A DNA stretch of 64,000 nucleotides from CAWCTB01 sp963798275. GTDB lineage: Bacteria; Acidobacteriota; Terriglobia; Terriglobales; Acidobacteriaceae. Below the pieces are notes generated by a model that worked only from the letters and a program-made list of their open reading frames with translations, did not search any database and was not told the origin of the DNA. Positions 18,167 to 26,133 of this stretch are shown in pieces. Positions within the stretch are counted from its first letter, which is position 1; each line of letters starts with the position of its first letter. The position numbers and the translations under genes are program-made. The stretch covers positions 1 through 64,000 of the forward strand of contig CAWCTB010000048.1 of the NCBI GenBank assembly GCA_963798275.1, read 5' to 3'.

Positions 18167-18714
18167 TGAAACGGTGGCCTGGGGTGTCGCTCTGCTTGCT
18201 GTTACTTGTTTGCGCGGCAGCAGCCCAGCACAAGAACCGCGACCCTCTCACCGACAAGGAAGTCGACCAGATGCGCGAAACCGCCGACTATCCCAACAAG
18301 CGGATTGAGCTGATGATCGGTTTTGCGCGTGAACGCCTGAACTCCATCGATCGGCTGCGTGCTGACCCCAAGGCAGCGGCCAGCCGTCCCCGGCAAATTC
18401 ACGATCTGCTGGAAGATTTTCTGACACTGCTGGACGAGATCGACGACAACATTGACATGTACTCCTCGCACAAGGCCGACATGCGCAAAGGTTTGAAGCT
18501 GCTGATCGAGGCCGACAGCGAGTGGCAGTTACAGCTCCGCCAACTCAAGCAACAATCTCCGCCCCTGGAACTGGAGCAATACGCTTTCGCGCTGACCGAC
18601 GTCTCCGAGGCCCTGAACGCCAGCGCCGACGACGCCCGCGAAACCTTGCAGGAACAGAACGAACTGGCGAAAGAAAACAAGCTGAATAAGGACTGGACGG
18701 AGCGAAAGGACTGA
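18166..18714 (+). CDS. Exported helical protein of unknown function (second of a pair)
   Basis: A 182-residue protein with a signal peptide (MKRWPGVSLCLLLLVCAAAAQ) and a long helical, coiled-coil-like body, for example DLLEDFLTLLDEIDDNIDMY and DVSEALNASADDARETLQEQ. It has the same overall plan as its upstream neighbour (signal peptide plus acidic/basic helices) but no clear sequence similarity by eye. The ATG at 18166 overlaps the previous stop by one base. It is the last gene of the TPR/helical run. Family not recognised. Confidence 0.8.
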   Translation: MKRWPGVSLCLLLLVCAAAAQHKNRDPLTDKEVDQMRETADYPNKRIELMIGFARERLNSIDRLRADPKAAASRPRQIHDLLEDFLTLLDEIDDNIDMYSSHKADMRKGLKLLIEADSEWQLQLRQLKQQSPPLELEQYAFALTDVSEALNASADDARETLQEQNELAKENKLNKDWTERKD

Positions 18715-18892
18715 GTGACTCCTCTGTGGCAGAGAGGCGCGCCAACGTGCCAACACTGGGAGTTGTACATGGCAGCTTGCGACGCATGCAACCAGGCGGA
18801 AGCTGGTCGAGCCGCGAGAGTTGGCTCGAATGCACACGCGCGATACGGTGAAATTGCCCCGCCGCTCGTGATACGGTAACAGCAGGTTGAGG

Positions 18893-19573
18893 GTGAATCT
18901 CCAGGAACTTCTTCAGCAGACCTACCGCGAGTTGCGCCCTCGTGCGCCGATGCCGGAGTTTCGCATCCAGTTCTACCCTTTCGCCAACGTCAACAACACC
19001 ATTCGGGTTCGCGACGGCATAGTGCATCTCCGTATCTCGGATCTGCTGGAAGGCGCGCCCGAGACTGTGCTGCGGGCCATTGCTCACATCCTGTTAGCCA
19101 AAATCTACAAGAAACCGATCGAGCCCATTCATTCCACGCGCTACCGGCGGTATGTCAGCAGCCGTGATATGAGTGCCAAGGCACAATTGGTGCGCCAGGT
19201 GCGCGGCCACAAGCGTATCGATTCGGCGCAAGGAATGGTTTACGATCTCGACGCAGTCTTTGAGGAAGTCAACACTGGCTTCTTCCATGGCCTGATGGCG
19301 CGGCCCCGCATGACGTGGAGCCGTAATCACGCACGCAACAGCCTGGCGCATTATGACCCGGCGCACAATGCGATTGTGGTGAGCCGGGTGTTTGACCATG
19401 AGCGCGTGCCGCGCTACGCCATCGAGTACATCGTCTATCATGAGATGCTGCACCTGAAGCATCCCGTCAGATTGCGTGGCAGCCGGCGCTGTGTTCACGG
19501 CCCGGAGTTCCAGGCCGAAGAGAACTTGTTCCCTCACCTGGAGAAGGCCAAGGCTTTTCTACGGACCTTGTAA
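18893..19573 (+). CDS. SprT-like zinc metalloprotein
   Basis: A 226-residue protein with a SprT-type zinc site: IVYHEMLHLKHPV holds HExxH and the later CVHGPEFQAEE gives the third His. The N-terminal half (LLQQTYRELRPRAPMPEFRI) is typical of the WLM/SprT-like superfamily, and the middle contains a MTWSRNHARNSLAHYDP stretch that matches the SprT substrate-groove region. Relatives are metallopeptidases or DNA-protein crosslink proteases; which applies here is unknown. The GTG at 18893 is preferred; a TTG at 18887 adds two residues. It lies about 180 bases after the helical pair. Confidence 0.85.
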   Translation: MNLQELLQQTYRELRPRAPMPEFRIQFYPFANVNNTIRVRDGIVHLRISDLLEGAPETVLRAIAHILLAKIYKKPIEPIHSTRYRRYVSSRDMSAKAQLVRQVRGHKRIDSAQGMVYDLDAVFEEVNTGFFHGLMARPRMTWSRNHARNSLAHYDPAHNAIVVSRVFDHERVPRYAIEYIVYHEMLHLKHPVRLRGSRRCVHGPEFQAEENLFPHLEKAKAFLRTL

Positions 19574-19608
19574 CAGCGGTTCCCAAGACGGTCCGGCGTG
19601 GCGTCCAG

Positions 19609-21408
19609 CTACTCGTCCAGCTCTTCTTCCAGGCCCGCGCCACGATAAGCCTTCATCACGTCGTCCAGGGTAAGTACCCCAAGCAACTGCTGCAGGTTGG
19701 CGCGGTGGACGACCGGTACCAGCGGCCTTTGTCCCATAACGCGCAGAGCATGGTCAAGGGAGTAATCGGGATGCAGGTAAGGAATCCTGGTAGCAACCAC
19801 GTTATGAAGCGGAAAATCCAAATCGGCCGGCATACCCAACAATTGAGCCCGTGAGATGCCCCGCCAGTCGCCTCCGCCGGCATTTAGCACAAAGTAATCC
19901 TGCGACGAGCCCTGCACCTTCTGCAGCGCTTCCGCCACGGGAGTGTCCCCGCTAAGCGTCTGTCCTATGGGTGGACGCATGGCGTCCTCCACGCGCAGTT
20001 GCTGTACCTCGCGTTCTTCTTCGAGCGACGGCAGGTCCATGCCATCCTGTTTCGACAGCACATCGAAGATCGGCACGGGCTGGAAGGTACGCGAAATAAA
20101 ATAGGCAATCGCGTTCGACAGGATGACGGGCACGATGATGCTGTAGTTGCCGCTGACTTCCAGGATCATGAACACCGAGGTCATCGGCGCTCGCAGGATT
20201 CCGGCGAAGAGCGTTCCCATGCCGACCAGGGCGTATGCGCCGACAGGAATCGCCAGGTGCGGCACGATCGACTGCTCGACCAGGCCAACCGCGCCGCCAA
20301 TCATCGCTCCCATAAAGAGGACGGGGGCAAACAGGCCGCCGGGCGTGCCACTGCTGAAGGACAAGCCGGTTCCGAAGATCTTCAGCGCACCCAGGATCAA
20401 CAAGATCTGCCAGGTGTACTGCTCGTGCATGGCCTGATCCATGTAGCTGTAACCGGCCCCCATAATCTGCGGGAACTTGATGCCGATCAGACCAATGATC
20501 AGTCCAGCGGCGGCAGGCTGGAAGTACTGCGTCCACGATGGGAGCTGCTGCAGCCGGGGCCGGAGATAACCGACATACTTCACGAACGCCAGGGACGCAA
20601 AGCCGCCGATCACGCCCAGCGTGGCGTAGGCGCCTAGCTCTCCCAGGTGAACCAGGTGATACGCGGGAACGCGGAACAGCGGTTCATCTCCCAGGAAGAG
20701 GCGCTCCACCACCGCGGCGGCGATTGCCGAGAGCACTACCGCACCCAGGATTCCGGCAGTCCAGCGTCCAATTACTTCCTCGATGACAAACAGCACCGCC
20801 GTGAGGGGAGCATTGAAGGCCGCCGCCAGACCGGCCGCCGCTCCAACCGGAGCGATCAGTCTCAGCTTTTCCCGTGACAGACGAAGCTTTCGGCCAAATG
20901 CCGAGGCAATGCCAGCGCCTATCTGCAGCGACGGATCTTCCGGCCCCAGCGGATGACCGGAACCAATGGCCAGTCCAGCCGTGATGAACTTGCCGATGAT
21001 GGTGACGAACGGGATATAGCCGTCGTAGATGTACAGTGCCGCTTTGGTCTGGTTTACGCCGCTGCCGCGGGCGCGGGTGAAGATGGTTTTCACCAGAAAG
21101 GCCACCACCAGGCCAACCAGCATGGGAGCGAGCACGACCCGCGGCAGCCCTGGCCGCAGTCCGCTGCCCAGCAACTTCAACCGGAGAAGGTCGATGCAGA
21201 CTCGGAAGCACACCACTGCGAGACCCGACGCGATGCCGATTAATACCGCAAGCAAAAGGAAGAACTGCTCCTCGCGAAGGCTGAACCGCCCGGGAGAAAG
21301 CATGTCGCGAAGCGCATCCCAGTACTTGCGGCGGGTAGGCGTGGACACGGTCGGCTTGGAAACCGGAGGGTCGATACGCGGGACGGTCTCCGGGGGCATG
21401 CCCGTCAT
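19609..21408 (-). CDS. ClC-family chloride channel/transporter with CBS domains
   Basis: A 599-residue ClC protein: about 10-12 membrane helices (residues 48-430) followed by two CBS domains (about 470-590). The first selectivity motif is GSGVN (116-120) in place of GSGIP. The gating Glu motif is GPEDP (Glu157) instead of GREGP. The third, GTPGGLFAPVLFMG, keeps the GxFxP pattern. These variants occur in a bacterial subgroup; whether it is a channel or Cl-/H+ exchanger is not decided by sequence. CBS pairs usually bind adenine nucleotides and regulate gating. Its ATG overlaps the stop of the upstream TPR gene (ATGA), so the two are translationally coupled. Confidence 0.95.
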   Translation of the reverse strand: MTGMPPETVPRIDPPVSKPTVSTPTRRKYWDALRDMLSPGRFSLREEQFFLLLAVLIGIASGLAVVCFRVCIDLLRLKLLGSGLRPGLPRVVLAPMLVGLVVAFLVKTIFTRARGSGVNQTKAALYIYDGYIPFVTIIGKFITAGLAIGSGHPLGPEDPSLQIGAGIASAFGRKLRLSREKLRLIAPVGAAAGLAAAFNAPLTAVLFVIEEVIGRWTAGILGAVVLSAIAAAVVERLFLGDEPLFRVPAYHLVHLGELGAYATLGVIGGFASLAFVKYVGYLRPRLQQLPSWTQYFQPAAAGLIIGLIGIKFPQIMGAGYSYMDQAMHEQYTWQILLILGALKIFGTGLSFSSGTPGGLFAPVLFMGAMIGGAVGLVEQSIVPHLAIPVGAYALVGMGTLFAGILRAPMTSVFMILEVSGNYSIIVPVILSNAIAYFISRTFQPVPIFDVLSKQDGMDLPSLEEEREVQQLRVEDAMRPPIGQTLSGDTPVAEALQKVQGSSQDYFVLNAGGGDWRGISRAQLLGMPADLDFPLHNVVATRIPYLHPDYSLDHALRVMGQRPLVPVVHRANLQQLLGVLTLDDVMKAYRGAGLEEELDE

Positions 21409-22736
21409 TGCTGCTCCTCCGCGTTGCGGCGAGCCAGCAGTTGCACTGCTCGCTCTTCAGGCGATTGCGGCGGGCAGGAGGATTCGGTGGACCGCATCGC
21501 CTCGTAGACAAACTCCATAGTGGAATTCATGGCATCAGGATTGTGGACAAGGGCCTCTTGGGTCGCGGTCGATTTTCGCTGCAATCCGCTGTCATACAAG
21601 AGCTGCAACGAACTCGGCGCCGGTACCGCGGCGGATCCCTGGGCCGCGCTGGCTTGCAATGGCGCGGCTGCGGTCGTTGCCCCGCGTTTCGGGGTCCCGG
21701 CCGCAACGTCCAGGGTCACACCCTGCTTCGCCGCACAGTCGCTAAGGCGTTTCATGGTCAGGTCAAAGGCCGCAGCCACCCGACTGGCACGCTCCCTGAG
21801 CGAAAGGCTGCGATTGCCGGGATCAATCGCCAACACCGCGCGCACCAACGCCAGCCGGTCTGGGTCTTCGCTGCCGGGCTGGGCGGAGGTCAGGTTGACC
21901 GCCGTGGTCAGCAGGCGTTCTGCTTTGCGATAGTCGCCGAGAGCCAACGCCGCCTGTCCGGCCCCTGACCAGGCTTCAGCATTCTCAGGAGAGGCCTTCG
22001 TCACCAGGTCAAATGCCTTTTCAGCGCGCTGCGGCTCGTCTACCTGCAACAGAAGCTTGCCTAGTTGCAGTTGCAGGGCCGGGTCCTGGGGTGCAGCGGC
22101 TTGCAGAGCGATAAGTTCCGCGGCGGCCGCGCTGTTGTCCTTCTGTTGCAGCAGGTAGTTCACCAGCTCCAGGCGGGCAGCAGAGCGATGCTCCAGGGCA
22201 TTGTCGCTCCAGATTCCGTCGATGGCAGTCCGGTAGTACCGAACCGCCTGTGCCCGGCCGTTACTCTTGGCGTAGAGACGCGCCAGGTCGAGGTTGACTT
22301 GCGCATTAACAGGCTCTTCAGCCCACAGACTCAGCAAGTGCGCACGCGCTTCTGTCAGGGCTCCTTTCGTCTGAGGTCCCTCCGCCAGCAGTGCCTCTGC
22401 CAGCCGCAGGCGGTATTGCGGATTCTGGGGCTCATATCCCAGAGCGTTGCGAAAGTCCTCAATCGCCTGCCCGTTGTATTTCGCGGCTAAGTCCCGCTCC
22501 CCTCGCGAAAACCACCGCTGCGCCAACGATGTCTGGAGATCATGCAGGTAAGAGACGTACCATTTCGTGAACCCGAAACCGGCGAGGATGCCGACAATAA
22601 TGAGTGCGAAGATTAGCCGCGCTTTGGGGCTGGCATTCAGCTTTCCGCACTCCGGGCACCAATACGATCCTTCCGGCAACGAGTGCCCGCAGCGTATACA
22701 GGCGCTATGTGGCAAGGGTGGTGATTCCACTGGCAT
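21405..22736 (-). CDS. Zinc-ribbon, TPR-containing membrane protein
   Basis: A 443-residue protein. Residues 13-31 read CIRCGHSLPEGSYWCPECG, a four-cysteine zinc ribbon. A single membrane helix follows at about 41-61 (IFALIIVGILAGFGFTKWYV), then some six TPRs at about 65-290 (EDFRNALGYEPQNPQYRLRL; AEAWSGAGQAALALGDYRKA), and a low-complexity Ala-rich tail to a short helical end. The ribbon should be cytoplasmic and the TPRs extracytoplasmic, or the reverse. It is coupled by ATGA overlap to the ClC gene, suggesting a shared job, though this domain mix has no known function to me. Confidence 0.85.
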   Translation of the reverse strand: MPVESPPLPHSACIRCGHSLPEGSYWCPECGKLNASPKARLIFALIIVGILAGFGFTKWYVSYLHDLQTSLAQRWFSRGERDLAAKYNGQAIEDFRNALGYEPQNPQYRLRLAEALLAEGPQTKGALTEARAHLLSLWAEEPVNAQVNLDLARLYAKSNGRAQAVRYYRTAIDGIWSDNALEHRSAARLELVNYLLQQKDNSAAAAELIALQAAAPQDPALQLQLGKLLLQVDEPQRAEKAFDLVTKASPENAEAWSGAGQAALALGDYRKAERLLTTAVNLTSAQPGSEDPDRLALVRAVLAIDPGNRSLSLRERASRVAAAFDLTMKRLSDCAAKQGVTLDVAAGTPKRGATTAAAPLQASAAQGSAAVPAPSSLQLLYDSGLQRKSTATQEALVHNPDAMNSTMEFVYEAMRSTESSCPPQSPEERAVQLLARRNAEEQQ

Positions 22737-22953
22737 TTCGCAGCTCGCGTATAGCGACCCAGAACGGCGATACTCATTACTCTATCAAGAGTTGCCGGGG
22801 AAACAGTGTTTAACGGACTGCTTCTACGAACTGGTTTCTCTATCTTCACACGAATAAGTCGCAGCTTTTCAATACACACTGGCTTGCAAGTTGCGGCCGG
22901 TGGCCTCGTTTAGAATCAGTGAAGCTCCTCCTCAAAGGTGAGTCGTACGCGCG

Positions 22954-24624
22954 ATGGACCAATGGCTTCCAAAATCCGTCCTCTGCCTGAGGCATTACAC
23001 CCTTCAGGACTTCCTCGCCGACCTGACTGCCGGCGTTACGGTAGGCCTAGTCGCGTTACCACTAGCCATGGCGTTCGCCATAGCCTCGGGACTGTCGCCG
23101 CAAGCCGGCATTTATTGCGCGATCGTCACCGGTTTCTTGATCTCGGCGTTGGGTGGTTCCAAGGTGCAGATTGGCGGTCCTACGGGAGCATTCGTAGTGG
23201 TGGTCGCCGGGATCGTCGCCAAGCACGGGGTTGACGGGCTATTCATGTGCACCATGATGGCCGGCTTGCTGCTGTTCATCATGGGTGCCACGGGATTGGG
23301 AGCGGCGGTGAAATTCATTCCCCGCCCTGTGGTGCTGGGTTTCACCAACGGGATCGCGGTGCTCATCGCCAGCACCCAGATCAAAGATTTCTTCGGGCTG
23401 CAAGTCGACAAAATTCCGGGTGACTTCATCGGCCGCATGCGTGTGCTGGCTGAGCACTTTGCCAGCCTCTCCTGGGAAGCTACGATCCTCGGTGTTGCGT
23501 CACTTGCCGTCATCTTGCTGACTGCGAAGATCACCAAGCGCCTGCCGGGCTACATTGTTGCTCTGGCGCTGGGGACGGTTGCCGCCGTCCTTTTGAAGCT
23601 GCCGGTGGAGACCATTGGCACACGCTTCGGAGGAATTCCCTCGGGTCCGCCGCACCTGCACATTCCGCAGTTCCATTGGAGCTTGGTGCACAGCGGCCTC
23701 ATCTCGCCCGCCATCACGGTCGCTATGTTGGGCGCCATCGAGTCGCTCATGTCGGCTGTGGTTGCCGATCGCATGACCGGAGACAAGCACAACCCCAATG
23801 TCGAATTGATGGCCCAAGGTGTGGCGAACATCTTCTCGCCCATGTTCGGCGGCCTGCCCGCGACCGGGGCCATCGCGCGCACTGCGACTAACATCCGCTC
23901 CGGCGCGCGCACACCCGTGGCCGGCATGATCCACTCGCTCACCTTGCTGGCAATCCTGCTGTTCGCCGCCCGTCTGGCGTCGCGTGTGCCTCTGGTGGTG
24001 CTGGCGGCGATCCTGATGGTCGTCTCCTACAACATGGGGGAATGGGCCGAGACCGGCAAGATTCTGCGCCTGTCGAAATCGGACATCTCCGTCTGGCTGG
24101 CCACTTTCGCGCTGACCGTGTTGGCTGACCTCACCGTCGCCGTCGAGTTTGGCATGATCCTCGCGGCCCTGCTGTTCATCCGCAAGGTGACGGCAACCAC
24201 CACGGTTTCCGCCGTGACCGACGACTATGTCGAAGAAGGCCGCGTCCACATCCTCCAGGACAAGGACATTCCTGACTATGTGCAGGTCTTTCGCATTCAC
24301 GGCCCGTTCCTCTTTGGCGCGACCGACAAGCTCGATATGGTGATCGAGCAGCTCGATTCGCTTCCCCCGGTCGTGATTATTCGCCTCCGCAACATGACGG
24401 CCATTGACGCCACCGGGCTCAAAGTCCTGGAAGACCTGGCGGACAAGTTGCGGGATTCCGGCAGAACGCTGATTTTTTGCGGCGCCCTCTCGCAGCCGCG
24501 GGCCCTGATGAAGCAGTCGGGCTTTGACCAGCATGTAAGTAAAGAGAATGTCTGTCCAAACATCGAGGCGGCCCTCAATCGGGCAGCCATTGCACTGCAG
24601 GAAATGCAGGTCGGCGCGAGCTAG
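22954..24624 (+). CDS. SulP family inorganic anion transporter
   Basis: A 556-residue SLC26/SulP transporter with about 12-14 hydrophobic helices and a C-terminal STAS domain (about residues 440-545; core IDATGLKVLEDLADKL). The start AGVTVGLVALPLAMAFAIASG and the block IGGPTGAFVVVVAGIVAKHG are SulP signatures. Substrates in this family include sulfate, bicarbonate and other anions. No adjacent carbonic anhydrase or sulfate-assimilation gene helps to choose. It diverges from the TPR/ClC pair across about 220 bases. Confidence 0.96.
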   Translation: MDQWLPKSVLCLRHYTLQDFLADLTAGVTVGLVALPLAMAFAIASGLSPQAGIYCAIVTGFLISALGGSKVQIGGPTGAFVVVVAGIVAKHGVDGLFMCTMMAGLLLFIMGATGLGAAVKFIPRPVVLGFTNGIAVLIASTQIKDFFGLQVDKIPGDFIGRMRVLAEHFASLSWEATILGVASLAVILLTAKITKRLPGYIVALALGTVAAVLLKLPVETIGTRFGGIPSGPPHLHIPQFHWSLVHSGLISPAITVAMLGAIESLMSAVVADRMTGDKHNPNVELMAQGVANIFSPMFGGLPATGAIARTATNIRSGARTPVAGMIHSLTLLAILLFAARLASRVPLVVLAAILMVVSYNMGEWAETGKILRLSKSDISVWLATFALTVLADLTVAVEFGMILAALLFIRKVTATTTVSAVTDDYVEEGRVHILQDKDIPDYVQVFRIHGPFLFGATDKLDMVIEQLDSLPPVVIIRLRNMTAIDATGLKVLEDLADKLRDSGRTLIFCGALSQPRALMKQSGFDQHVSKENVCPNIEAALNRAAIALQEMQVGAS

Positions 24625-24867
24625 GGGACGAGTCGCCGCAAACGGCGGGAAATCTGGCAGAGCCAAAACGGGACGTAACGGTTACTAGATGTCTTCGACC
24701 ATAATTCGAGTCTTCGCTGCCGAGCAGGCAGGCGGTACTATTGTTGCACTTGGGCTGTTGAAGGTGGCCCGAGTCTGCGCGATCAGCTTCAGTTTTTCTG
24801 CAGACCAGCGCAGTTCGCTACCGCCTCCCGCTCATTCAACAATGCAGTCGGGCTTCGCCCAAACGAC

Positions 24868-25767
24868 ATGATGAATCCACGACAGGGTTGGTTTCGCAGG
24901 CTATTGTTTTGGGGCGGGGTTGGCTTGCTCACCTTAGTATTCCTAGGGCTGCTCGCCGTCCTCAACAACAACTTTTCCCTGGCATCAATGTCTCGCGAGC
25001 AGTTCCAATCGGAACTCAACCGGTCCGTTGAGGCTTCCACCAATTGGATCGCCCACCACCCCGAGATCATGGGCAACGAGGCGTTGATGTTCATGATCGC
25101 TGACATGGAGAGTATGTCAGGCGATCCGCGCCTCCGTGAACTGCTGGACAAGTACCCGCACAGCAGGTGGGTGGACCAGCCTTTCCAGCCGCTGACGTTT
25201 GTCTGGAAGCGAATGGTGGATCCGCATGCCAACGTGCCACGGATGGATCTGACCCAGGCACCCGAAGGAGGCGTGGCCGAGATGCTTTGGGACGCCTATG
25301 CCATGGCCCCCGATGCCGTCATCATCAGCAGCGGCCAGCGCGCCAATATGTTCTCCCCGACCAAGTTTTACTGGGGCGCAAGGCAGCACCAGCTCCTGGC
25401 TTTGGTCATGTACCGCCATTTCAACGGTGGTTCCGAGGAACTGAATAACACGATCAACCACCTGGCGGAGAAGATCGCCCGGGACCAACACTTCGATTTT
25501 CGGGTAACGGATTCGTATGTCCAAAGAAATGCATTCGTGGTTGGGGCGGCGCGGCCCGACCTGATCCGGTCTCGCTGGATCGAGCGCACCATCGACTACC
25601 AGCACGCCGACGGCGGATGGAATTATTGCTGGTACGGCTGGTGCCGTGGAATTTTCGAATTCAAGGTGGAAAGCGAAACCTCGCAGCACGCTACCGTGCA
25701 GGCTGCGTGGTCCTTGTACATGCTCAAGTACCGCTACCCGCAGTGGGTAGAACAGCACTATCACTGA
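24868..25767 (+). CDS. Membrane-anchored hypothetical protein with a QW-like motif
   Basis: A 299-residue protein; no family recognised. One membrane helix at about residues 11-33 (LLFWGGVGLLTLVFLGLLAV) anchors a soluble, Trp- and Tyr-rich domain. The motif YQHADGGWNYCWYGWCRG near residue 243 resembles the QxxDGGW repeat of alpha/alpha-toroid enzymes such as squalene-hopene cyclases, followed by HATVQAAWSLYMLKYRYPQW, which is also in keeping with an alpha-toroid. Only one such motif is obvious, so it may be a divergent toroid rather than a cyclase. It is a single gene between sulP and ileS. Confidence 0.7.
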   Translation: MMNPRQGWFRRLLFWGGVGLLTLVFLGLLAVLNNNFSLASMSREQFQSELNRSVEASTNWIAHHPEIMGNEALMFMIADMESMSGDPRLRELLDKYPHSRWVDQPFQPLTFVWKRMVDPHANVPRMDLTQAPEGGVAEMLWDAYAMAPDAVIISSGQRANMFSPTKFYWGARQHQLLALVMYRHFNGGSEELNNTINHLAEKIARDQHFDFRVTDSYVQRNAFVVGAARPDLIRSRWIERTIDYQHADGGWNYCWYGWCRGIFEFKVESETSQHATVQAAWSLYMLKYRYPQWVEQHYH

Positions 25768-26133
25768 CGGCGCTTCAGCCGGAGACGAGTCCCGTCCGGG
25801 AACCCAGTTCCGTGCGGCACAGTCGCCGAAGGCTCGTCCAGACCCACGAAAAGCGTTTCTGCCGGACTGCTCGCACGCAAAACCCCAAAATGTACTCGGG
25901 TTTCGGGTTAGACATTGTTCCCAGCTATCAAGGGGTAACCGGGCATTCCTGAATTCGATGCAGATCTTTCCCCATCGATTTGCCGGGTAGGCGTCACACC
26001 TCTCACGCCGTTCGAAGGACGAAGCGAGCAGGCACAGCAAGCCTGATAGACGGAGATTTTTGCCGCGCCCTATAATGAATAGATAGCTTGCTCGATTTTA
26101 TTGATCTGGTAACAGGCTGGGGAGAAATCCGGA
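25768..26133. other. Intergenic region upstream of ileS
   Basis: No gene seen. A TATAAT at 26071-26076 could be the -10 of the ileS promoter, but no -35 at proper spacing is convincing. No T-box specifier or antiterminator structure was found. Confidence 0.5.

Noticed and set aside
23500..24666. Long minus-strand frame of 388 codons
   Set aside because: Antisense to the SulP transporter, with composition (His, Gln, Asp rich) of a shadow frame.
26040..26133. T-box leader of ileS
   Set aside because: No specifier loop, T-box sequence or antiterminator could be found in the short leader.
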